DNA of 64,000 bases from Laburnicola sp. R22_1 (taxonomy: Eukaryota; Ascomycota; Dothideomycetes; Pleosporales; Didymosphaeriaceae), in assembly GCA_014281115.1 (NCBI GenBank), contig JACONQ010000005.1, positions 3,968,001 to 4,032,000 of the forward strand, read 5' to 3'. Position 1 is the stretch's first letter. Each line of letters opens with the position of its first letter. A program made the translations under genes and the position numbers. Positions 11,481-20,984 of this stretch are shown here, one piece after another. Under the pieces are notes generated by a model, which did not search any database, was not told the origin of the DNA, and saw nothing but the letters and a program-made list of their open reading frames with translations.

Positions 11481-12128
11481 ATGTTCAACAACAAAGAGTA
11501 CTCGGATGTTACGATCCACATTCGTAACCTAATTCTTCATGCACACCAATTTGTTCTCTGCACGCAAAGCCCGTACTTTCAGAAGGCATTCCAAGACGCT
11601 TTTGTTGAGGGCAGCTCAAAAACCCTTACATTCAAAGACGGCGGGATGGCCCACTGGAGAGTGTTTGAGTACCTGTATACTGGCGGCTACTCGGATAGTT
11701 CATCTTCCAAGGCCTTGAAAGGCAGGTTAACTACCATCTTCTGTCCCGCCTCTCACCTAACCGATACAGATGACCCTGAGCTGCTGAGAGACGCTCGCGT
11801 ATATGCACTTGCTGACATGTTCTTTTTGGAGGAGCTAAAGAACCTTTCTGTAGCAAAGCTACAGCAGAAGCTGAACAACACAAATATACGATGGAGGCAA
11901 AACATCGCTTCATGCGACGATGCTTGGAGCGATGCTTTTCTGGAATGCATTCGAGAAATATATGCAACTACCCTTAACCATAATTGTGCCCTGCGGGGAG
12001 TTGTGGTGGAGTTTACGGCGGACCAGATCAGCAACCTGGGTACGAAGGAGACTTTTAGGGGCTTACTCCGCGAGGGTGGTGATTTTGTTGTGGATTACTG
12101 TGAAGCCCTCAAGAAGAGGATCAGATAA
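11481..12128 (+). CDS. BTB/POZ domain protein (paralogue 1), predicted two exons
   Basis: The MFNNKEYSDVTI start and the HAHQFVLCTQSPYF-KAF core are a BTB/POZ fold, a dimerisation module often found in E3 ligase adaptors and transcription regulators. The family C-terminus (LREGGDFVVDYCEAL) is present. Comparison with the paralogue at 12338-12963 places an intron at 11722-11769 (48 nt, branch-like CTAAC, CAG acceptor) whose donor is GC rather than GT. Splicing gives exons 11481-11721 and 11770-12128, 199 aa. Because 48 is a multiple of three, the unspliced frame is also open. I chose the ATG at 11481 because it aligns with the paralogue; an ATG at 11247 is in frame. Convergent with its paralogue, 209 bp apart. 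Confidence 0.75.
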   Translation: MFNNKEYSDVTIHIRNLILHAHQFVLCTQSPYFQKAFQDAFVEGSSKTLTFKDGGMAHWRVFEYLYTGGYSDSSSSKALKGRLTTIFCPASHLTDTDDPELLRDARVYALADMFFLEELKNLSVAKLQQKLNNTNIRWRQNIASCDDAWSDAFLECIREIYATTLNHNCALRGVVVEFTADQISNLGTKETFRGLLREGGDFVVDYCEALKKRIR

Positions 12129-12337
12129 AGCACGCACTTTTAATGAATCGCTTTCGATTGAAGAAGAATAGAGATAGGACGCGTTGGCATAAATAGCGTA
12201 GACTGCATAAATAGAAAGGTGTATACACGCGGTATATATTTATTGTCTTCTGCCAACTATCCTAAAATTGGAATCTATAAAGGAACAGCAGGTGCGCAGG
12301 CCACGTTGTAAACATTGCGGGACTTACGCAAGCGAGG

Positions 12338-12963
12338 CTAGGTTAGATGCCATGGGTATTGGCGTGGCATCTGCTGGAGTTTTTCTAGATAATCAACGGC
12401 AAAGTCGCCACCCTCACGTAGGAGACCCTTAAAACTGCTTTTGGCACAAAGATCATGGACATGTGTAGCAGCAACATCGACCACAGCAGCCCGCATCGCG
12501 TCCGGTCGCTCACAGGGCGTTTGGTAGACTTCCCGAACACATTCTGGAAAGTCTTCACTCTTCCAAAGTCCCCCTAACTTCTGCTGAAACTTCTCAAGGG
12601 CGAGCGTTCTGAGATCTTCCAACAAGAATGTGTCTGCTAGGACATGCACTCGTAGATGTTTAGACAGTTCTGGGTCTTCTATAAATATATCAGTTTGTCG
12701 TAGATCAAAGATCGAGCCGTCTTACCTTCTAGCTGCCTATCCGATAGGCCGTCTGAGTAGTCTCCCTTGTACATGTACTCAAAAACCCTCCAATGAGCGG
12801 TTCCGCTCCCCTGCTGGAATTTTAACATTCCTTTGCCTTCGAAGTCTTTGTGGATCGCTTTTTTTAAGTACGCGCTTTGCAGGCCTATCACGAACTGATG
12901 AGTAGAAAGAATAACATCCTGAATAAGAACGATGATATCCGAGTACATGGTCTGGTTAAACAT
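12338..12963 (-). CDS. BTB/POZ domain protein (paralogue 2), two exons
   Basis: It is encoded by 12726-12963 and 12338-12678 with a 47-nt intron (GTAAGA...ATAG, 12679-12725); the joined length is 579 nt, 192 aa. Residues MFNQTMYSDIIV, THQFVIGLQSAYL and AHWRVFEYMYKGDYSD form the BTB core; the second half (HVLADTFLLEDL, LREGGDFAVDYLEKL) aligns with paralogue 1. Intron position and phase are identical in the two, so they are an inverted duplicate pair, now well diverged. No stops or frameshifts are present. A role as protein-protein adaptor is inferred from the domain only. Confidence 0.8.
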
Positions 12964-13075
12964 GCTAGCCAGGCTGTTAGTGAAAGAGGCTTTCGTTGGC
13001 TAAAGATGTACCTAGCTGTGCCGCGCATAAATGCCTCTTGGTGGTTCTCTCTCGTTTTCGTCTCGGGAGTCTACC

Positions 13076-13402
13076 CTAGATCTTAGTAAATCTTGAACAT
13101 TCCGGCGATAGGTTAGCCTGTACCTGAGCAGGAGTGGAAACGGCATCAGGCGTGGGAATTCTAGGAGGGACACTGGGCGTGGAAATCCAGCCAGAGAACA
13201 GACTCGTAGAAACCCTAGGAGTTCTAGAGCGCCTGGACCAATGGCCAACAGCCGACATATGCTGCTCTACGGCAGTTCTAGAACCAAACACTCTAGTGCA
13301 TACGTTGCATTCAAGGTCCTCCCAGTGATCGGTGTCGTCCATATGCTGATTGCAGGCCTTTCGGGTATGAAAAGTACGTGTACAGGTATTACACTCGGGC
13401 AT
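13076..13402 (-). CDS. Small C2H2 zinc-finger protein
   Basis: The 108-aa frame has two repeated finger units, CNTCTRTFHTRKACNQHMD and CNVCTRVFGSRTAVEQHMS, each followed by a His-Trp pair (DHW, GHW). This Cys-x2-Cys...His-x5-His spacing with the QHM signature is a fungal C2H2 family that usually has more units, so the gene may be short or its 3' end may be spliced differently. The tail is Ser/Pro-rich. A Tc1-type transposon sits only 85 bp upstream of the ATG and may have displaced the promoter. Nucleic-acid binding is a family inference. Confidence 0.65.
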   Translation of the reverse strand: MPECNTCTRTFHTRKACNQHMDDTDHWEDLECNVCTRVFGSRTAVEQHMSAVGHWSRRSRTPRVSTSLFSGWISTPSVPPRIPTPDAVSTPAQVQANLSPECSRFTKI

Positions 13403-13488
13403 CTTTGTCTAGGAATTATTAACGTAAGGTGGTATTGAAATAAAACAATAAAGGGAGGTATTTGTGGAGGGGCACATAGGCGCGCTTA

Positions 13489-15185
13489 CGAGGAGCTCGT
13501 TTTTAATGAGGACTAGCGCTGGCACGCGCATTCTTGGCTCCCCATCAAATATCGCCCACGCGTACAAATCCTCATACAAAAGCGATTTTCTTCGGGTTTT
13601 TTTATATGTAGACGATAGAGGTACATTTCATTGCCTATTTGGGCAAGTTTGAAGCTAAGATCTAGTGTTGAAGGGGGTTTAGCCCCCGCCGTCATGAAAA
13701 CAGTTGTCTCCGCCATGCTTAATTATCTGCCGAACAACAGCTGGAATTCCGTCAATCCACTGATTGAGAAGCTCTGTGGGCATCTGCTCCCACTCATATG
13801 CCCACTGCCGACGGCACTGCTCCTCGCACGTAGACGGCATGAAATCCTGCGTAATGTGACGCCGGATCCATGGCCAGGCATGCTCCGTAGCGTTGACGTC
13901 TGGCGAGTGCCCCGGCCAATTGAGCTTCTGTATATGCGAGACTTCTAGATATTCGAGTGCAATCTTGCTGGTATGAGCAGGAGCGCCGTCCTCGAGCAAT
14001 AACGGAGCTCTGCCTTCTTCATATAGAGAATTGATCCACGGCACCAGTAAGGGCTTTAGCACCTCCTCGCGGTGTCGGTAACCGTCTATGCCGCCGCGTG
14101 AGCGGTCTCCGCGCTTCAATTCATGGTGTTTTACCCAAGCCCACGCCCTGCTGTTGGCGGCGGCGTCTCCGAGCTCTCTGAGGGCAGCGCGGGCCTGCGG
14201 GACTAGCTGTTGCCTCTGTTCTTTGTTGCGCTGATTCTCCTCATCGAGAGCTTGTTTGGCTAGCTTTTTGGCCTCCGGGGACTCTGTGCTGTAGATGTGA
14301 TACGGGCCCTTCACATCGTAGGTAAAGCTGCCGTAGAACTAGAGGGCGCAATTGTTGCGAATCTTCGGCCTTTTAACGTCAGGATGATAGATCTCGTCAT
14401 CCTTTGCCCATGCGCGGAGCATGCCGCGCTGCTCACCGACCCGAGCTGGTGTTTCGTTAGTAAAGATAACACGCTGAAAATTGAAGCCTAGCCCATCGCC
14501 GTACTCATGAAGATCTGGGTTGTGGGCGAGCGCCCACTGAAGGCGACGCTTTCTCTGAGCATCGTCGAGCATCGGTTTGCGGCCCGGAGCTCGGCGGCCG
14601 TACCCAGCCTGATACATGATATTTTCGAACGTCGTTACAGAGAGCTTAACCGGAAGCTCTAGGTGCTCGAAATCGCCGTTAGCAATTGCCTGCCAGCTCT
14701 GCTTTTCACGGGCTTCTCTGTCCTGGGTCGCGACAGCGATGATCGCAGCTTTTTGCTCTGGAGAAAGCTCGACTTCGGGATGGCCCCGGCCGAGCTCAGT
14801 TTCGTAGAGGTGCGGGTCCCAGAGAGGCAGTTTGGATGCTTCTTATCACGCTTGTGTACGGAGTAACAGCTTGCTGAGGGCGCTCTGGGTGATGGGAAGT
14901 TGTTTGGCAAGTCTGTATTGCGATACTCCAGCTGTCATCGCCCCGACGGCGTAGGCCTTTGTTTCTGGCGGCAACTCGCGACGCACGGTCTTCGGGACGT
15001 GGGTTTTTGGCGGCGCGGTCTTGTGCGGCTTTCTCCGAGTAACTGGCATTTTTTTGAATTAATTTGGCTGTGATTTGGGGGAGAAATGGCGCGTCGAAGT
15101 TGTGGTGTTGAGCATGAGAATGGCCGGCCGAGGTTGTGGGGGACGTGCGCGCTGACGCTAGTCCTCATTAAAAACGAGCTCCTCG
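13489..15185 (-). mobile_element. Tc1-type DNA transposon (1.7 kb)
   Basis: Inverted repeats start CGAGGAGCTCGTTTTTAATG at the left (from 13489) and match in reverse complement at the right end (to 15185) for about 30 bp, with a further GCGCGC match inside. TA flanks both ends (13487-13488 and 15186-15187), the Tc1/mariner target duplication. The single transposase frame inside is on the minus strand and broken. Confidence 0.88.
13679..15049 (-). pseudogene. Tc1-type transposase with nonsense codons and a lost catalytic Asp
   Basis: One minus-strand frame of about 456 codons can be read from the ATG at 15049 to 13679, broken by a TGA-TAA pair near 14843-14848 and a TAG near 14336-14338. The N-terminus has a helix-turn-helix (AGVSQYRLAKQLPITQSALS). 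The DDE core shows IFTNETPA, LLLEDGAPAHTS and SPDVNATEHAWPW (DD34E spacing). In the first motif the catalytic Asp is Asn (AAC for GAC), a change RIP would make. The protein would have catalysed transposition at TA; this copy cannot. Confidence 0.85.
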
Positions 15186-15187
15186 TA

Positions 15188-15312
15188 TCAGAAGACGTGG
15201 CGTTAACACAAGGCTCGGCCGACGTCTCCCCGAGACCAGCCTAGCCACTTTACACGCCTCACTATTCCCGCACAACACGCATGGCGAACTTCGGCGAATA
15301 TTGTAATTAAGC
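15188..15312. other. Short host interval between two DNA transposons
   Basis: These 125 bp are the only host DNA between the Tc1 and Fot1 elements. No coding potential was recognised. Confidence 0.5.
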
Positions 15313-15314
15313 TA

Positions 15315-15380
15315 ACGTACTCCACAACCGAGCGACTCACCCAACCGAGCGACTCACTTTTGCCAAGACCCCACCAAAAC
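15315..15380 (+). repeat. Left terminal inverted repeat of Fot1 copy B
   Basis: 66 bp, identical in reverse complement to 17122-17187. It holds two copies of the unit CCGAGCGACTCAC, a likely pair of transposase binding sites. Confidence 0.9.
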
Positions 15381-15405
15381 GTGCTACCATCAATAGTACA
15401 ACGCG

Positions 15406-17034
15406 ATGCCTCAACAACACAACGAACTACTAGCGTCAAACAAAGCTCGTATACAGCTTGCGATCCAGGCTATTGAACGAGACGCGTCACTTTCGCAAAG
15501 ACGCGCTGTCGCCATCTATAACATCCCTTAAAAGACCCTCAGCCAACAACGCGCTAGAATCGCCTTCTAATGTAACTGCCCACCTAACACAATAAAGCTC
15601 ACTGTAAGAGAGGAGGAGGCGATTATACAGCATGTACTCGACCTAAACTTGCGAGGATTCCCGCCACAGCTTGCTGCTGTAGAGGATATAGCCAATTCTT
15701 TGCTAGCTAAGCGGCATCGCGACCCTATAGGCCATAACTGGGCTCCAAACTTTATTAAGCGCCAGCCAGAGCTTAAAGTCAAGTTTAATCGAAAGTACGA
15801 CTATAAAAGAGCCCTCTAGGAGGATCCTAAGGTGATACGAGGCTAGTTCCGGCTTGTGGAGAACATAAAGGCTAAGTATGGTATCCTAGATAAGGACACC
15901 TACAATTTCAACGAGTCTGGCTTTATAATAGGCATAATATCAACTAGAGTGGTAGTTACAGGCTCTGAGCGTCAAGGACAGCCAAAGCAGGTGCAGCAGG
16001 GCAATAGGGAGTGGACAACAGTCATCCAAGGCATCAACGCAATAGGGTGGTAGATCCCACCCTTTATTATCTTTAGGGGCAAGCACCACCTCTCCGCCTA
16101 GTATAAGGAGAAGAATCTACCTCATAATTGGGTTATTGCAGTCTCTAAGAACGGCTAGACAACAAATAAGCTTGGTCTGCAATGGCTAAAGCACTTTAAT
16201 AAGCATACAAAGAGGCGTACTATTAGTAGAGCACATTTGCTCATTATTAATGGCCACGAAAGTCACAACTCACTCAAATTCCAGGATTACTGCAAAAAGA
16301 GTAATATTATTACTCTCTATATGCCTCCACATTTGTCGCACCTCTTGCAGCTACTTAACGTAGGTTGTTTTGCGCCGTTAAAGAAGGCGTATAGGCGCCA
16401 AGCCGAGAATCTAATGCGCAACCACATCACGCACATCACCAAAATCGAGTTCCTACCTTGCTTTATTGCTGCTTTTAAGGCTTCAATTACTAAAAGTAAT
16501 ATCAAAGGAGGCTTTCGAGGTGCTGGCCTAGTGCCCCACGACCCAGAGGCTGTACTATCGCAGCTTGACGTCTGCCTGCGTACGCCTCCAGAATGTACTA
16601 TTCGCGATAGTACATGGGAGTCGCAAACTCCGCGAAATAGTACAGAACTTAGGTCACAATCAATGCTAGTTAAGCAGAGGATTCAAAGGCATATGGATAG
16701 TTCCCCAACTTATATGGTTGAGGCGGTGGAAAAGCTCGTCAAAGGCGCCGAGCTGATGGGGCATTCTTTGGTGTTGATAACCAAACGCAACGCCGAACTT
16801 TAAGCTGCTAATGAGGCCGCCACGCGACGTAAATCGCACAAAAGAAAGCGATTGCAGCAAGAAGGAGCTCTTACAGCTAAAGAGGGCCAGCGGCTGGCTA
16901 CTCTAAAGGACTTTGCGGCGCGCAGTGATGGCAAGAAGGCAAAGAAGAGGGCGCGCGTTGATGGAGGCGAGCCAACTCAACGGCGCTGTGGACGCTGCGG
17001 CGAGCCTAGGCACAATAGAACAACGTGTAAATAA
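15406..17034 (+). pseudogene. Fot1/pogo-type transposase (copy B), stops and all three catalytic Asp changed to Asn
   Basis: The frame runs from ATG 15406 for 543 codons. It has a psq-type helix-turn-helix (LSQRRAVAIYNIP), a CENP-B-like second domain, the DDE core and a C-terminal CCHC knuckle (CGRCGEPRHNRTTC). Stops (TAA or TAG) replace Gln or Trp at several positions, including two near the N-terminus and ones near 15819, 16051 and 16156. The three catalytic positions read NFNESGF, IINGHESH and LLNVGCF, all Asn. Copy A keeps Asp at the first two. The zinc knuckle is an accessory domain found in some Fot1 relatives. Confidence 0.88.
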
Positions 17035-17121
17035 CCTGCAGAAGTAGATTCTGAATAGATTGGCCTATTTAGACTATTGATAATAGTTCGTATTGACTCT
17101 GTACTGTCGTGAATAGTACAT

Positions 17122-17187
17122 GTTTTGGTGGGGTCTTGGCAAAAGTGAGTCGCTCGGTTGGGTGAGTCGCTCGGTTGTGGAGTACGT
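17122..17187 (-). repeat. Right terminal inverted repeat of Fot1 copy B
   Basis: Reverse complement of 15315-15380, followed directly by the TA target duplication. Confidence 0.9.
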
Positions 17188-17321
17188 TAACAATTTGTCA
17201 CGGAAATTAGGTCCTACACAAATTTAATATGTGGAATGCTCCTAAGCCCAACACAATGTAAAGAACTAAACTTGATTATAGATATTTGATCCTCCCTGTG
17301 CCACCGAAACCTGCCAAAGTT

Positions 17322-18697
17322 CTAGAAATCACCCAGTTTAAGACCATCCATGCCAAGCTTCAACCCATCTAGAGCCTTCTCAATGAAACTTGTGAGGTCG
17401 CATGGATGTTTCGATGTACGGTTTCCACGGGAGGCACTATACACATTGGTGTACCATTGTGGTGACCGAATCTGACGTACCGCATCCCATGTGCTCGTAA
17501 AACTAAAGTCAAAGAAAGGAGGCTTTGGGTGCGGAGAGAGGCCACTGGCATTCATTTCTTTAGTGAGCGCTCCAGAAAGCATACTGCCACATTCAAATGA
17601 AGTGCTGGAATGGGAGGAGCAGGTATAGTCTGGGCTACAGAATTGATCGCATAGGCGATCGAGGCTTGCGATAATCTTCTCGATGGATCGCTGTCTTTGA
17701 TGGTTGATCTTGTCTATTGATAATTAGATGTACACCTCTAGTATGCTTCTATTAACATACCTATAACCGCAGGAGGAATTGGCAACTGGAGGGATCGCAT
17801 TGGCTCTGTACTCTGCTTCTGCGCAACAGAGGTAACATGTTTAAATTCCTCTGGCCGCTTGAAGACCCAGGCCACGCACATCCATAAAACTAAGTCTCGG
17901 CCATATGTTGTCGGCAACGCAGTTGTTTCTCTAAGTTTCGCAATCCATATGTCGGCATAAACTTGCACCGCTTCCTCGATTCTATAATAATCAACCAAGA
18001 CTGAAATCTTCGCGAGGAGTTCTAATGACACGTGTTTTGGGACGGCGTTGTGTCGAGCATGAATAACATTCATAAGAATCCGGAACGCCTCGCTATCCCA
18101 GTCTTTAGTACGGATGTAGAAACATCCGTCTGAGCTATTGCAGATACCCTCTTTCCATGTCTGCTCGGAGAGCATGTTTTTGAACGTATGAGAGGAGAGT
18201 TTAAGGTGGCGGGACGAGACATGATAATGAATTTCATCTGTATTGGACTCTTCCGGTGCAGCGACCAGCGGTGGTTGTGGTTCTAATTCAGCGACGAGCG
18301 GTGGTTCTGGTTCGGGGACAAGCGGTGGTTGTGATTCTGGTTCAGCGACGAGCGGTGGTTGTACTTCTGGCTCAGCGGCGAGCGGTGGTTCTGGCTCAGC
18401 GACGAGCGGTGGTTCCGGTCCAGAAGGCTCCAATGGTGGTAATGAACCATCTGGCGCTTTCTTACCCTTTTCTTCTTTTTCGTCTTCTTCGTTATCCCCA
18501 TGAGGAATGACATTTGATCCCACTCATCCTCTAAAGCTCGCGCAGGTTCTAGAACTTCCTATATAAATGCATTAGCTTCGAACGATGTCTTATGAAAACG
18601 TACATACCCTCTCCCAAGTAGCAAAATCAACCTCTGGACTTTCCAAAATAATCACCGTGTCTGGATCTGGATCGATGATGTAGATAGTAATCGCCAT
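17322..18697 (-). CDS. BTB-like nuclear protein with proline-rich repeats (three exons; frame of exon 2 start unresolved)
   Basis: Exon 1 (18608-18697) encodes MAITIYIIDPDPDTVIIL, the conserved start of a Dothideomycete BTB family. Intron 1 is GTATGT...ATAG (18559-18607). Exon 2 carries a repeat of PPL-AEPE units, then the BTB-like core (HYHVSSRHLKLSSHTFKNML, ISVLVDYYRIEEAV, DLVLWMCVAWVF). Intron 2 (GTATGT...ATAG, 17714-17760) leads in phase to exon 3 (17322-17713) with SFECGSMLSGALTKEMN. The frame entering exon 2 does not match that of the repeat and BTB parts, which is closed upstream by a TGA at 18524-18526. Either another intron lies there or a one-base shift has broken the gene. Role unknown. 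Confidence 0.6.
18262..18425. repeat. Coding minisatellite of GAGCGGTGGTT-type units
   Basis: Units such as GCGACGAGCGGTGGTT recur with small variants through about 165 bp. On the minus strand they encode the PPLVAEPEP-like proline/acidic repeats of the BTB gene. Copy number is likely variable between strains (inference). Confidence 0.75.
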
Positions 18698-19652
18698 TGT
18701 TATTTCCTTCCTTTCAGATGGAATTCAAACGATGTAACGTAGGTTTAAGAGGGTGAATGGTAAAGAAACACTTCGGACTGCTCCTTCCAGATGCGTGCCA
18801 AGGATTGACGTGGTGTGCTGCTAGTGGTTACTGGTAAAGCGGATTATCGTACGTTACCCCGCGCCAGGTCTTGGTACCCCTTTGCACTTCACGCACAGGG
18901 AAAGACACTAAGCTCAGCTGTAGCTAGTTCCCTGTTGTGCAGATGATGAGTCAGCCGGCTGATATCGAGTAGCCATACCCCACCTGCTTTTTGACGTCCC
19001 CTTCGAATTTTAAGTCGTCCAGCAGTTAAGCTGCACAGCTATGACTATGAGTTTGCCTGCACCTACTTTCCGCACAAGATTCCTAAGCCGAGGGTGCGCT
19101 GAAACAGTCACGACCCGGGCCAACATTTATACCTAGGCCGCGCAGTTCATTCTTACGTGGAGAGCGACTGCCAGCCCACCACTGAACGCGCCGTTTCCGC
19201 GCGACAACCACAACGAAACAAGCAAGAGCTTTGAACTACGGTAGGTCTCTCACAAATAGCATATGGATTTCGCCGCATGGCTGATCTTCATATCGCTAGG
19301 AAGTCTGTGGTTTCCAAATCAGCAACTTCAAGTACAGAAGTCCCGCAGGATCTCGCAGTCCTATGGCTAGCCATAACTTCTTAGCGTTGCCGATGTACTT
19401 GTAGGCCTGTGCAAGTGCTTATAAAGTAGTATAGCTGTGGCCCTTATACTTAATACCTCCGCTCCACCGCCAGTAACTAAATAAATCCGTCCTGCCGCAT
19501 GTCGCGGCAGTACTCGAGATCCATATCGATATCTTTGGTGAATTGTGCGTTACATAAGCAGCGGTTTCCTTGCAACCACTGCTTATGTAACACGATTTAG
19601 TGAGCATAGCTAAGAAGATCAACGATGCAAAGCTCGTGGGACATCAGCGCAC
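18698..19652. other. Intergenic DNA, no gene recognised
   Basis: GC-balanced with short open frames only. It includes the inverted repeat at 19545-19593. Confidence 0.4.
19545..19593. repeat. Inverted repeat with TTACATAAGCAG / CTGCTTATGTAA arms
   Basis: GTTACATAAGCAG on the left and CTGCTTATGTAAC on the right are exact complements. The arms extend to about 20 bp with two mismatches, around a 7-base centre. It looks like the two termini of a DNA transposon brought together (a solo-TIR or excision relic), but no target duplication was established. Confidence 0.6.
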
Positions 19653-20396
19653 GTGGGACGCTACAAATGGGAAGCCGGGCGACTGGCTGAGTTGTCCTCA
19701 GGGTGGATCTACCGCGCAGAGCTCTGCTCGTGCAGTTCAAGGTGTAAGGGTAATCAGCAAGGACTAAGACGAGCAATGCTGACTTCATTTAAGGCTGTTG
19801 GAACAGGAGCCTCAAGCGCCTACCAGGCTGTTGTTGAGGACTACCCAGATGGAGCTGAAGAGCGCCCCGTGCTCATCGAGGAAGACGGTACGCAGGATAA
19901 CCCAATCACCCTTGACATAGACGAGGTCCCAACTGAAGCACGAGTTGATAACACTATGGCTCTCGTACGGATGCCGCTGCACCGGCGCTATCAATTCATG
20001 CAGCTGGCACCGTGGAAGACATCGCCCGTCAACTTTCGATATGTGATTGCTCCCAGTTCATTGCGCGAGATGGCCAAGAGGCATACGGGCGGTAGCCGGT
20101 ACGCTATAGTCATTGGGGTGGTAGGGCGACCAACGTGGGATGTGGACACATATCCAGAATACATCTGCATTGCTTCGCTCGAAGGCGGCAAAGCGCTGGC
20201 TATCCGGGTTAAGATGTACAGCGTCGAGGGTCGAACGCTAGAGAAGTGGCCAGGTGGGGGTCAAAACTACATGACACTCGAACGCATCGTAGAGCGAGGC
20301 TACCTTTTCCCTCCGTTTTGTAACCAGTTCGACAAAGAACGGCTAAGAGCCTACTTTCAGAGAATGGCGGAGATTAATGGCATGCCGAGGGTTTGA
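19653..20396 (+). CDS. Hypothetical protein, unknown family
   Basis: The frame is 247 codons from ATG 19653; an in-frame ATG at 19776 is an alternative. The C-terminal two thirds looks protein-like (YVIAPSSLREMAKRH, RYAIVIGVVG, VERGYLFPPFCNQF, ending in an Arg-rich helix), while the first 40 residues are less convincing. No signal peptide or membrane segment is visible. I do not recognise the family. It lies between the BTB gene and the dynamin-like gene, with none of the RIP-type stops of its neighbours. Confidence 0.5.
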   Translation: MGRYKWEAGRLAELSSGWIYRAELCSCSSRCKGNQQGLRRAMLTSFKAVGTGASSAYQAVVEDYPDGAEERPVLIEEDGTQDNPITLDIDEVPTEARVDNTMALVRMPLHRRYQFMQLAPWKTSPVNFRYVIAPSSLREMAKRHTGGSRYAIVIGVVGRPTWDVDTYPEYICIASLEGGKALAIRVKMYSVEGRTLEKWPGGGQNYMTLERIVERGYLFPPFCNQFDKERLRAYFQRMAEINGMPRV

Positions 20397-20984
20397 GAGA
20401 TGGCGGTGGCGATTCGTAGTGGAGATTGAGCGGTGAGATGACAGACACGTGCCTGGCGTGGGATTGGCTTCAGCTTGGGAGAAGACATTCGGTACGTTTG
20501 GGAAATACTGGGCGGTTTTAATTTGATTATGCGTAGGATGCGGTTAGGGGCTTAAAGATGTGGTTAAGGAATCACTTGGCCATCACTGCTTGCACAAAAT
20601 CTCATTATCTGCAAGTCGCTATCACGTAGCAAGCGATAAAACTACCATTAGCAATCTCTTTGTGGATGCGCAATCAATCGCGCTTGTGGTCACAAGCCAG
20701 ATCACAACCTAATTTCATAAACATAGCGCAGAGGAAACTAATTGTGAATGGTAGTGAGAAAATTAATATTTACGTCTAACTCTAGCCATGTTTTACGCGT
20801 TTGTTGGCGGCAGCGTGCGCGTTTAGTAGCATTTCCCTAATAGTCTTTGCATGTCTAGGAACACACGAACACAAACTGCTTGTGTGCAAACTTCTGTGAT
20901 GATAGATATTTAAATAAGCCTATCACCGATGCCTTATGGCTATACAAGGACGAGTTGGCTTTCTATTTGAGAAAGCTTGACACC
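20397..20984. other. Intergenic DNA upstream of the dynamin-like gene
   Basis: No gene recognised. The frame before the dynamin start is open from about 20880, but the conserved family begins near the ATG at 20985. Confidence 0.4.

Larger units (their letters stand above)
15315..17187 (+). mobile_element. Fot1/pogo-type DNA transposon (1.87 kb, copy B)
   Basis: The two ends are perfect 66-bp inverted repeats (15315-15380 and 17122-17187) and TA flanks each side (15313-15314, 17188-17189). Each repeat starts ACGTACTCCA and contains a tandem duplication of CAACCGAGCGACTCAC before TTTTGCCAAGACC. Perfect ends with an intact TA duplication indicate recent movement, although the transposase inside is dead, so it was probably moved by an enzyme supplied from elsewhere. 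Confidence 0.92.

Noticed and set aside
18262..18425. Regularly spaced repeats resembling a CRISPR array
   Set aside because: Units are contiguous coding repeats in a fungal gene without unique spacers.
18243..18503. Ser/Gly-rich plus-strand open frame
   Set aside because: It is the complement of the proline-rich repeat of the minus-strand BTB gene.
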